Assembly (NCBI GenBank): GCA_030635565.1
Contig: DAOVYP010000083.1
Location: forward strand, 1-8,044
Length of the DNA stretch: 8,044 nt
From: Spirochaeta sp.
GTDB taxonomy: Bacteria > Spirochaetota > Spirochaetia > DSM-2461
Direction: 5' to 3'
In this document: in pieces, positions 1 through 5,818 of the stretch
How the letters are laid out: every line of letters begins with the position of its first letter
Numbering within the stretch: position 1 is the first letter of the stretch
Notes under the pieces: generated by a model
Told to the model about the DNA's origin: nothing
Database searches by the model: none
The model's input: only the letters and a program-made list of their open reading frames with translations
Made by a program: the position numbers and the translations under genes

Positions 1-1
1 T

Positions 2-562
2 TCCGGTGAATCTCTCTTGAGTCGTGGTAAAGGATTCCGTGACACCATGGTAATGCTGATCGACAAGAATACCGGCCTGTCCAAATCCGACATCGCCGTC
101 GTGGGCAACCCGGCATATATCGCCGGCGACAGCCCCACCTCCGGCAAGAAAGTGTTCATCGAGATGATCGTCCCCGCTTCCGCAGCCAACACCGATGCCG
201 CCGCTTCCGCTTCCGCCATGCTGAACAAGGTTGCCGACGATAATATCCTCGGTGTGTTCTGCTCTAACGAAGCTACCGTCAAGGGTCTTCTGGCCGCCAC
301 CAATGACGGTGCCGACCTGGCCACCAAGTACGATATTACCGTCATCGGTTACGATGCCGGCGCCGGGCAGAAGAACGCCGTCCGCAAGGGCCTGTTCGCC
401 GGTTCCATCACCCAGGACCCCTACTCCATCGGCTACAAGGCCGTCGAGCTGTCCTACAAAGCCTGGAAGGGCGAATCCGTTTCCGACGTTGACACCGGTG
501 CCAAGTATTACACCGCTGAAAACATGGACGAAGCCGACATCGCTCCCCTGCTTTACGACTGA
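2..562 (+). CDS. Periplasmic sugar-binding protein of an ABC transporter, C-terminal part (5' partial)
   Basis: This is the C-terminal part of a ribose/galactose-type substrate-binding protein (periplasmic binding protein fold, Peripla_BP_4 group), which delivers a sugar to a membrane ABC permease. The reading frame is open to the left edge from base 2. The TTG at 17 is internal, because in-frame codons SGESL precede it and the family needs roughly 130-150 more N-terminal residues, including the signal peptide. Visible family features are SRGKGFRDTM at the inter-domain region, NILGVFCSNEATVKG (the usual 'DIxGVFxxND' strand-helix), VIGYDAG with the sugar-contacting Asp at 353-355, and GSITQDPYSIGYKAVE with the conserved Gln at 413-415. 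The sugar cannot be read from this fragment; pentose, galactose or a polyol are possible. The gene ends the plus-strand unit, converges on the catabolic operon, and is followed by stem-loops and a terminator. Its G/C-ending codons suggest high expression. Confidence 0.9.
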   Translation, partial: SGESLLSRGKGFRDTMVMLIDKNTGLSKSDIAVVGNPAYIAGDSPTSGKKVFIEMIVPASAANTDAAASASAMLNKVADDNILGVFCSNEATVKGLLAATNDGADLATKYDITVIGYDAGAGQKNAVRKGLFAGSITQDPYSIGYKAVELSYKAWKGESVSDVDTGAKYYTAENMDEADIAPLLYD

Positions 563-574
563 GTGAAGCGAGCG

Positions 575-600
575 AAATAGACGAACTTGTTCGTCTATTT
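575..600. repeat. Stem-loop 1, 12-bp perfect inverted repeat
   Basis: AAATAGACGAAC is followed by TT and its exact reverse complement GTTCGTCTATTT. In RNA the likely form is a stem of about 11 bp capped by a CUUG tetraloop, one of the known exceptionally stable tetraloops. It begins 13 nt after the binding-protein stop codon. The conserved tail CCGAGCGAACGA begins at the next base. Confidence 0.85.
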
Positions 601-615
601 CCGAGCGAACGAGGG

Positions 616-645
616 CGCTTCCTGACTCGCAAGAATCGGGAAGCG
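616..645. repeat. Stem-loop 2, imperfect with GCAA loop
   Basis: CGCTTCC at 616-622 pairs with GGAAGCG at 639-645. Pairing continues through a T-G wobble and two more pairs, one C/A mismatch and two closing pairs, to a GCAA apex at 629-632, which has the form of a GNRA tetraloop. Unlike the other three it lacks the conserved tail, so it may be a decayed or unrelated member. Confidence 0.6.
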
Positions 646-662
646 ACTGAGATAAGCAAGAG

Positions 663-688
663 AAGTGACTGAGCAAGCTCAGTCATTT
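663..688. repeat. Stem-loop 3, TGACTGAGC palindrome
   Basis: TGACTGAGC at 666-674 is followed by AA and its exact reverse complement GCTCAGTCA at 677-685. Flanking AAG/TTT add up to three further pairs including one wobble. The apex reads CAAG on the plus strand, so a CUUG loop would form on the minus-strand RNA. The conserved tail starts at 689. Confidence 0.8.
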
Positions 689-717
689 CCGAGCGAACGA
701 AGTGATATGAGAGGAGC

Positions 718-735
718 GAGTCTGCTTGCAGACTC
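718..735. repeat. Stem-loop 4, GAGTCTGC palindrome
   Basis: GAGTCTGC at 718-725 is followed by TT and its exact reverse complement GCAGACTC at 728-735, giving a seven-pair stem capped by CTTG. It is followed by TTTC and then the third copy of the tail, CCGAGTGAACGAAGT, at 740-754. Confidence 0.75.
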
Positions 736-756
736 TTTCCCGAGTGAACGAAGTAG

Positions 757-790
757 AAAGGGGCTGTCCCATAAGGGTGGCCCCTTTTTA
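757..790. terminator. Rho-independent terminator, probably bidirectional
   Basis: AAAGGGGC at 757-764 pairs with GCCCCTTT at 780-787. The inner arms TCCC and GGG pair around ATAA, with wobble pairs and one bulge between. On the plus strand the hairpin is followed by a T run (785-789), which suits termination of the binding-protein transcript. On the minus strand it is followed by CCCCTTTCT, so it can also end the catabolic operon, whose last stop codon lies at 796-798. Confidence 0.75.
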
Positions 791-795
791 TTGGC

Positions 796-1836
796 TTAAG
801 GAGCTGTGATTTCCCCGCTCAGATCCCACAAGTCTTCCCAGGTCTGCTCTTCTTTCCACAGGAACACCTGCCCCTTGATGAGGCGGCTGTTCTTATCGAC
901 CCTGGATATTGCCTCCATTTCCTCATCAGTCAAGGCATCGTTCACCACCCCATGCAGATTGCTCAGGTACTCGTTACGGCGAACCGAGAAGGGAATGGGA
1001 ATCTGACCCCGCTGTTGACCCCACTTTACACAGATGACCGCCGGATGGACACCCAGGCGTTTGGCCGGCCCGGTGATGGCGGGGTCTTCAATATCCACGG
1101 TATCCAATACGGTTTTATCCCGGTCGGGCCTGGTGGGAGATCCGATGGGAGCAAAACCGATGGGAATAATGCCGTTTGATGTGACGAAATCGAACAATTC
1201 CTGCTGCTGAAAATGAGGATGCTGTTCCATTTCGCTCACTGCCGGTTTGATCCGGGAATCCCGGAGAATCAGTTTGAGCTTGGGAATGGTGACGTTGGAA
1301 GTACCGATTTCCTTCACCAGCCCGAGGTTAACAAGCTCTTCCATCTGAGTCCATGTTTTCATGAAATTCTCATGTATGTAGGGCTTGGCATCCGGAGAGC
1401 GGGAATCGACATCACAGCCCGGCGCGTGGAAGTTGGGAAAGGGCCAGTGCACCAGATAGAGGTCAAGATAGCCCAGGCCCAGATCGATCAGGGACTGTTT
1501 GCAGGAATTCACCACATCGTCGTGCCTGTCGTTCCACACCTTCGAAGTGATATGGAGTTCTTCCCGGGGAATCCCGCCGTCCAGGATGACTTTCAGGGAC
1601 TTGCCGATCTGTTTTTCATTCCCATATACACTGGCACAGTCGAAATGACGATACCCGACTTCCGCGGCCCCGATGACGGCTGCTGAAATATCATCGGCGG
1701 TGAACCGGTCGGAACCGAATGTACCGAGACCGATGGCCGGAATCCTGGTTCCGTTCCGGGTTGTCCGGAAGGGAACTTTGACCGGGTTGATTCCATCAGG
1801 TGCTAATTCAAATTTTCTTTTTTCAGCATAACTCAT
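796..1836 (-). CDS. Aldo/keto reductase (aldose-reductase-like)
   Basis: A soluble (alpha/beta)8-barrel NAD(P)H-dependent oxidoreductase of the AKR superfamily, 346 aa, slightly longer than the usual 280-330. The full catalytic tetrad is visible: Asp66 and Tyr71 in HFDCASVYGNE, Lys99 in ITSKVWN and His130 in YLVHWP. GTSNV (178-182) and EMEQHPHFQQ (202-211) are further family motifs. The usual cofactor motif IPKS is IPFS here (282-284), replacing the Lys that contacts the 2'-phosphate of NADPH in aldose and xylose reductases, which hints at NADH use. The ATG is supported by AAGGA seven bases upstream. It is the last gene of the minus-strand unit, with no terminator between it and the PF08013 gene. 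A role reducing an aldose to a hexitol, or the reverse, fits the context but is inferred. Confidence 0.92.
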   Translation of the reverse strand: MSYAEKRKFELAPDGINPVKVPFRTTRNGTRIPAIGLGTFGSDRFTADDISAAVIGAAEVGYRHFDCASVYGNEKQIGKSLKVILDGGIPREELHITSKVWNDRHDDVVNSCKQSLIDLGLGYLDLYLVHWPFPNFHAPGCDVDSRSPDAKPYIHENFMKTWTQMEELVNLGLVKEIGTSNVTIPKLKLILRDSRIKPAVSEMEQHPHFQQQELFDFVTSNGIIPIGFAPIGSPTRPDRDKTVLDTVDIEDPAITGPAKRLGVHPAVICVKWGQQRGQIPIPFSVRRNEYLSNLHGVVNDALTDEEMEAISRVDKNSRLIKGQVFLWKEEQTWEDLWDLSGEITAP

Positions 1837-1847
1837 ATTTTTTCCTT

Positions 1848-1892
1848 TTAATTATCTGTTGATAACACCCTTTTTAAGAATGATATTTTCAT
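1848..1892 (-). CDS. Possible 14-codon leader ORF upstream of the aldo/keto reductase
   Basis: Reading on the minus strand, a perfect GGAGGT (1904-1899) lies six bases before an ATG at 1892. That ATG opens a 14-codon ORF, MKISFLKRVLSTDN, ending in TAA at 1850-1848. The stop abuts the AAGGA ribosome binding site of the aldo/keto reductase, and the two frames differ, so this is not an N-terminal extension of that gene. The arrangement suits translational coupling or a small leader peptide. The peptide has no recognised family, and no amino acid is repeated in the manner of a classical attenuator. It may be a chance ORF behind a strong ribosome binding site. Confidence 0.4.
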   Translation of the reverse strand: MKISFLKRVLSTDN

Positions 1893-1935
1893 ATTTCTAC
1901 CTCCAACAATCTATCATTGAGCCTATAGTGCCTGG

Positions 1936-3240
1936 CTATGCCATACGACATGCGGCAGAATATACCTTAAGAACCTCACGAACATGGAACTCGGCCAGGT
2001 CTTGAGGATTCAGTGCCACTTCTCCCCGACGCCAGGCATTATACTGGCGGGGCAAGTACTGGTTGAGCAGTGTCGGTGACGGGACTTTGGTCCGGAGATT
2101 AACGAACAATGTCCCAACGGCACTTAACATTCGCTTATTTGGCCAGTAGTAACGGCTGCGGTCTGAATAACTGTATTTGCGTTTGAAACGTTGTTCCTCA
2201 TTACTGCCGGGATAGTACTTAAGCCAATACTTCGGATTATCCAGCATCACTTCTTCCAGTACTCTTTTCAGCCCTGAAACCTTGTCGGCTGCAACTATCT
2301 CATCCTCTATTGATGCCAGTGCAAAAAGAGCTTCCCTCCATGCAAATGTAAGCCAGGGGCCCACCTTTTGAATGCAGAAATGCTGTTCGGTCATGTCTGC
2401 CAATGCCGTGGGGGGTTGATAATCGGTGGAATGGGCCTCAAACACCAGATTCGGAATATCATCCAGGGCATGACTCAGATCAGCAGCTTCAACCGGGTTG
2501 AAATCAAAAACCTGATCATCGCCGAATTCGACTCCCGGCTGAACAACAAGTGCACATACCCGCTCCCAGGCTTCAGATAAACCTTCCTTGATAAATGCTT
2601 CTCGTGTGATTTCTACTGTTCGCCTGGCATCAACAGCTGGTGTCAGCTCCAGTCCATCTTCATGATCCTGCGTCCCGCCGGGTATGGGAACCTCGGTTCC
2701 GATGATATAAACCGGGGCCGGTGAGTTCCCTGCTGAGGTTTTCCACGTTGATTCTGCGGTAGAGCAGAGGGATGCGGCTCTCTCGGCGACAATTTCGTCA
2801 ACCAGGGGTTTGGCCCGATCACCATCATCATCAGCGAGAAACATACTGGCATCCAGATGAATCTTTTGATAACCGGCAGCCACATATTGCCTGATAAGCT
2901 CATGACTGTTAGCCAATGCATCTTCGGCGTTCAGATCCTGCCAACCGTTAGGACCAAGATGATCGCCTCCGAGGAGAAGCCGGTCTTCAGGAAAACCTGT
3001 ATCCCGGGCAATTCGCTGCAGATATTCAACGAAATCAGCCGGTTTCATTCCTGTATATCCACCGAACTGGTCAACCTGATTGGATGTGGATTCCACCAGC
3101 AGTATGGATCCGTCTTCCAGAGCTTGTTTCATTGAAGCACGGATAACACCTTCATGAGCGGAGCAGACAGAATAGATGCCTTCGGGGCTTCCCGCTTTAT
3201 TGGCTTTGATGATGGCAGTAAAAGTTTCAACTGCTGTCAT
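1936..3240 (-). CDS. GatZ/KbaZ-family protein (PF08013), probable D-tagatose-6-phosphate 4-epimerase
   Basis: A 434-aa cytoplasmic protein with the whole GatZ/KbaZ signature: SVCSAHE (24-30), ESTSNQVDQFGGYTGM (50-65), GGDHLGPN (91-98), KIHLDAS (126-132), IGTEVPIPGG (180-189), VVQPGVEF (232-239), FEAHSTDYQ (267-275), KVGPWLTFA (292-300) and RYYWPN (363-368). In enterobacteria such proteins assist the class II tagatose-1,6-bisphosphate aldolase GatY/KbaY. In Agrobacterium a PF08013 member converts D-tagatose 6-phosphate to D-fructose 6-phosphate by C4 epimerisation. No GatY/KbaY partner lies in this window, which favours the epimerase role here; that choice is inference. Its ATG overlaps the dehydrogenase stop (ATGA), with GAGGTG just upstream, so translation is probably coupled. 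The length is normal and no disruption is seen. The name 'aldolase subunit' should be avoided without evidence for a partner. Confidence 0.9.
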   Translation of the reverse strand: MTAVETFTAIIKANKAGSPEGIYSVCSAHEGVIRASMKQALEDGSILLVESTSNQVDQFGGYTGMKPADFVEYLQRIARDTGFPEDRLLLGGDHLGPNGWQDLNAEDALANSHELIRQYVAAGYQKIHLDASMFLADDDGDRAKPLVDEIVAERAASLCSTAESTWKTSAGNSPAPVYIIGTEVPIPGGTQDHEDGLELTPAVDARRTVEITREAFIKEGLSEAWERVCALVVQPGVEFGDDQVFDFNPVEAADLSHALDDIPNLVFEAHSTDYQPPTALADMTEQHFCIQKVGPWLTFAWREALFALASIEDEIVAADKVSGLKRVLEEVMLDNPKYWLKYYPGSNEEQRFKRKYSYSDRSRYYWPNKRMLSAVGTLFVNLRTKVPSPTLLNQYLPRQYNAWRRGEVALNPQDLAEFHVREVLKVYSAACRMA

Positions 3241-4283
3241 GCAGTCACCTCGGAGGGGGTAATAATGATTTTTATAAATAACTCTTTACCGCCGAATATA
3301 ACGTCCAGACCTTTCTGGAAATCCTCAATATCGAAGCGGTGAGTAGTAAGTGGTTCAGTATCAATCAAACCCTCTTTAAGCATCCAGACAGCTGTTTCCC
3401 ATTCAGATCCAGGCCAGGGGGCGGAATAGTTCATCCATGACCCGATGATATTCAACTCCTTGCGGGTGATTCTTTCAAACAGGGACGCCTCAAAGGTAAT
3501 ATCCCGGGGCGAAGTGCCAACCAGGAGTACAGTACCCCGGCCTTTGGCAATTCTGACGGCACTGAGTTTGGCGGGATTTGAACCGGATGATTCAAACACC
3601 ACATCAGCTCCTCCCTGGCCATCCAGAATATCTTCAAGACTTTCATCGGCGACATTTACTGCCCGGGTGGCTCCCATCTTCAGAGCCATCTCCAGTTTCT
3701 CAGGCACAATATCACTGGCAATAATATGCTGTACTCCCATAGCCTTGAATATCTGAACCGCAAGGAGACCGATAGCACCAAGCCCTGTTACCACAACAGT
3801 CTGTCCCAGCAGATTGTCGAGCCTCAGAATGGGGTGCAGACAGACGGTGACAGGTTCGATAAACGCACCTTTCTCCAGGGGAAAATGGTCACCAAGAAAA
3901 ACAATATTTGCCGCGGGAACCTTTACATACTCGGCGAAACTTCCGTCGATCCGGGATCCAATGAAGGTATAGGCTTTACAAAGGGAGAATTCTCCCCGGG
4001 CACAGGATGCGCATTCATGGCAGGGAACCAGTGGAGCGGAGGTCACTTTATCTCCTACTGCTGTATTGACGACATGTTTTCCAACACTGTGAATGATACC
4101 TGAAAATTCATGACCGAGAACCAGGCTGTCCCATTTGGGATTATCTTCAATGAACCTATGAGTATCAGATCCGCAGATACCCGTATAGGCCACTTTAACA
4201 ACTACCTCAGATTCACCAGGCTCAGGCATATCTCTTTCCACGACAGAAACCTTCCCCGGCCCATGGCGTATTACGGCTTTCAC
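3237..4283 (-). CDS. Zinc-dependent polyol dehydrogenase, GatD-like
   Basis: A 348-aa medium-chain zinc dehydrogenase of the sorbitol/galactitol-1-phosphate dehydrogenase type. Catalytic zinc ligands are Cys37 (GICGSD), His58-Glu59 (GHEFSG) and probably Glu143 (FIEPVTV). Structural zinc is held by Cys88, Cys91, Cys94 and Cys102. The Rossmann motif is GLGAIG (167-172), with Asp191 at the end of the second strand, which indicates NAD rather than NADP. The segment GSWMNYSAPWPGSEWETA (281-298) closely matches the motif I recall for E. coli GatD, so the likely reaction is oxidation of a galactitol-like hexitol, or its phosphate, to tagatose or tagatose 6-phosphate. The start is GTG, overlapping the kinase stop (GTGA), with AGGAGG eight bases upstream. 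The gene shares a 4-bp overlap at each end. Other sugar alcohols (altritol, sorbitol, xylitol) cannot be excluded. Confidence 0.9.
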   Translation of the reverse strand: MKAVIRHGPGKVSVVERDMPEPGESEVVVKVAYTGICGSDTHRFIEDNPKWDSLVLGHEFSGIIHSVGKHVVNTAVGDKVTSAPLVPCHECASCARGEFSLCKAYTFIGSRIDGSFAEYVKVPAANIVFLGDHFPLEKGAFIEPVTVCLHPILRLDNLLGQTVVVTGLGAIGLLAVQIFKAMGVQHIIASDIVPEKLEMALKMGATRAVNVADESLEDILDGQGGADVVFESSGSNPAKLSAVRIAKGRGTVLLVGTSPRDITFEASLFERITRKELNIIGSWMNYSAPWPGSEWETAVWMLKEGLIDTEPLTTHRFDIEDFQKGLDVIFGGKELFIKIIITPSEVTA

Positions 4284-5782
4284 GACTCTTCCTCCTGCTG
4301 ACTTAATGCGTTTAACTCTTTGAATACCGGTTCCAGCCGCCCGTACAAAGTATCAAAAAGTTTGTAGGAGGCGGTATAGTATTTATGCTTCGATTTATCC
4401 GGAGTGTGCACATCCCGTATGGATACCATCTCTGCCATCGATTCAAAATCGTCAAAGAAACCTGCAGCCCAGGCCCCTGCCATGGCTATACCCAGAGGCG
4501 CAGTGTCCATTTCTCCAACCCTCAGGATATCAATCCCCAGGACATCGGCAAATATCTGAGAATAGACCCGGCTTTCCGAACAACCGCCGGTGAGTCGCCC
4601 GTTTTCAGGGAAAATACCGAGCTGACGTGTAAGCTCCAGAATCTTGCGAATACCATAAGCGTTACCCTCCATGAAAGCTCGAGCCAGTTCACCATCACTC
4701 ATCGAAGGATCCATGCCGAAAAGAACACCCCGGGTATGGCTGTTCCAGAGCGGTGCCCGCTGCCCCACCATGTAAGGGAGGAAAATCAAAGGACGCTTCC
4801 CCACAGCTACGGCATCAGCCCGTTCATCCAAAGACGCATAATCATCCTCAGCAATGAGTTTGGCAAACCACTTGTATCCTGCACCACCATAGTCAACCCC
4901 TGCTGTATGTATCCATCGATCCGGCACAATATGATGATAAATGTGAAATGATGGATCAAAATGGGGATTCACCGTACAGAGTGATACATTTGTCGCTGTT
5001 CCAGCCGAGATATAAAGATCCCGGTCTCTCATGATTCCAGCACCCATTCCCGCAGCTACATTATCCATAGCTCCGGCAATAACCCCCGTATCGGTAGAAA
5101 GACCCAGTTGGGAAGCCGCAGTGGAACTGACGCTGCCGACAATATCTGTACTTTTGTAAATTGGAGGAAGCTTGACCTTGTCCAGACCACTTCCGGTTAT
5201 GAGAACGTCACTCCATTCTCCTTCAAGAGTATTACAGAGCTGGCTCAGACCGCATTGGGTCTGATCCATGGAGAACAGCCCTGTCAGCCGATAGACCAGA
5301 TAGGCATTGGCAAAGAGGAACTTGTCGGCCCGCCGATATATATCAGGTTCGTTTTCCTTGACCCATCTCATTTTCGGCGAAAAATTGGACGGGTCGTTAT
5401 GGTTACCGCTGATTTTAAACAGATTGTCACCGAGAGAATCGCCAATCATCCGGCATTCGACTTCAGACCGCCGATCCATCCAGATGATGGCCTTACGCAG
5501 GGCTTTCCCGCTCCTGTCCACAGGGATGATAGTCGGTGTCATCGCATCAATGGCAATTATTGCAATCTGTGCCGGATCGGGAGCAGATTCAGTACTCAGA
5601 AGCTGCCTGACAGCTGATTTCAAGGCAGCCCACCACTGATCCACATTCTGTTCAGCCCATCCTGGTGCCGGAAAATCGGTGTTATAATCCACTTTTACAT
5701 TGGCAACAGCTATCAATTTCTCATTAAACAAAACTGCTTTCATGCTGGTGGTGCCAAGATCAATACTCAGAATGTATTTCAT
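4280..5782 (-). CDS. FGGY-family carbohydrate kinase
   Basis: A 500-aa ATP-dependent sugar or polyol kinase of the FGGY family (xylulokinase/gluconokinase group). Domain I begins with the phosphate motif DLGTTSMK (8-15); WMDRRS (101-106) and FSPKMRW (134-140) belong to the substrate side and FGGY signature 1. Domain II contains the catalytic Asp240 in GAMDNVAAGMGAG, ISAGTATNV (258-266) and the adenosine motif TGGCSESRVYSQIFADVLG near residue 417. Where xylulokinases carry QMHG, this protein has AMTP (80-83), so D-xylulose is not the obvious substrate; a ketohexose or hexitol fits the neighbours better. The ATG at 5782 is chosen because the fold starts there. Upstream in-frame ATGs (5836, 5830) would add an unconserved tail and also lack a Shine-Dalgarno. 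The 3' end overlaps the dehydrogenase start by 4 bp. Confidence 0.9.
   Translation of the reverse strand: MKYILSIDLGTTSMKAVLFNEKLIAVANVKVDYNTDFPAPGWAEQNVDQWWAALKSAVRQLLSTESAPDPAQIAIIAIDAMTPTIIPVDRSGKALRKAIIWMDRRSEVECRMIGDSLGDNLFKISGNHNDPSNFSPKMRWVKENEPDIYRRADKFLFANAYLVYRLTGLFSMDQTQCGLSQLCNTLEGEWSDVLITGSGLDKVKLPPIYKSTDIVGSVSSTAASQLGLSTDTGVIAGAMDNVAAGMGAGIMRDRDLYISAGTATNVSLCTVNPHFDPSFHIYHHIVPDRWIHTAGVDYGGAGYKWFAKLIAEDDYASLDERADAVAVGKRPLIFLPYMVGQRAPLWNSHTRGVLFGMDPSMSDGELARAFMEGNAYGIRKILELTRQLGIFPENGRLTGGCSESRVYSQIFADVLGIDILRVGEMDTAPLGIAMAGAWAAGFFDDFESMAEMVSIRDVHTPDKSKHKYYTASYKLFDTLYGRLEPVFKELNALSQQEEES
5550..5562. promoter_or_regulatory. Possible distal operator copy inside the kinase gene
   Basis: ATGGCAATTATTG here is identical over 13 bases to 5840-5852 in the divergent start region, in the same orientation and 290 bp away. 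It lies within the kinase coding sequence (residues around AIIAID, 75-79). It could be a remote half-site for looping, as araO2 is for AraC, or a chance match between two Ala-Ile-Ile codon runs. Confidence 0.25.
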
Positions 5783-5792
5783 GTATTGAAAG

Positions 5793-5798
5793 ATTAGA
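5793..5798 (-). promoter_or_regulatory. Possible -10 element of the kinase operon (TCTAAT)
   Basis: TCTAAT on the minus strand matches TATAAT at five of six positions and ends ten bases before the kinase ATG. No consensus -35 lies 16-18 bp upstream (the sequence there is CATACC), as expected of an activator-dependent promoter. A start site 6-7 nt downstream would give a leader of only 4-5 nt, consistent with the missing ribosome binding site. This is inference from position and consensus only. Confidence 0.35.
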
Positions 5799-5818
5799 CT
5801 CTGGACAAAGATAAAGGT

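Larger units (their letters stand above)
561..755. repeat. Cluster of palindromic stem-loops with a repeated ccgagcgaacga tail
   Basis: This non-coding spacer follows the binding-protein stop codon. It contains four stem-loops, at 575-600, 616-645, 663-688 and 718-735. Three of them (first, third, fourth) are immediately or almost immediately followed by a near-identical tail: CCGAGCGAACGAGGG at 601, CCGAGCGAACGAAGT at 689 and CCGAGTGAACGAAGT at 740. The stems differ in sequence from one another but keep perfect pairing, and their apex is CTTG or its complement CAAG. This resembles a REP-type extragenic palindrome family rather than simple tandem duplication. Possible roles are 3'-end protection of the highly expressed binding-protein mRNA or transcription attenuation. 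I saw no other copy in this window. Confidence 0.8.

Noticed and set aside
561..755. CRISPR-like array
   Set aside because: There are only three tail copies, at unequal distances (88 and 51 bp), with palindromes between them rather than unique spacers, and no cas genes nearby.
1213..1686. 157-aa open frame on the plus strand opposite the aldo/keto reductase
   Set aside because: It is fully antisense to a gene with intact catalytic motifs, shows no domain signature and has no ribosome binding site of note.
5108..5617. 169-aa open frame on the plus strand inside the kinase gene
   Set aside because: It is antisense to conserved kinase motifs, and the composition looks like a codon-bias shadow; there is no recognisable fold.
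796..5782. Xylose/xylitol pathway (aldose reductase, xylitol dehydrogenase, xylulokinase)
   Set aside because: The enzyme classes would fit, but the PF08013 gene, the GatD-type segment and the absence of the xylulokinase QMHG motif point to hexulose chemistry; kept only as a fallback.
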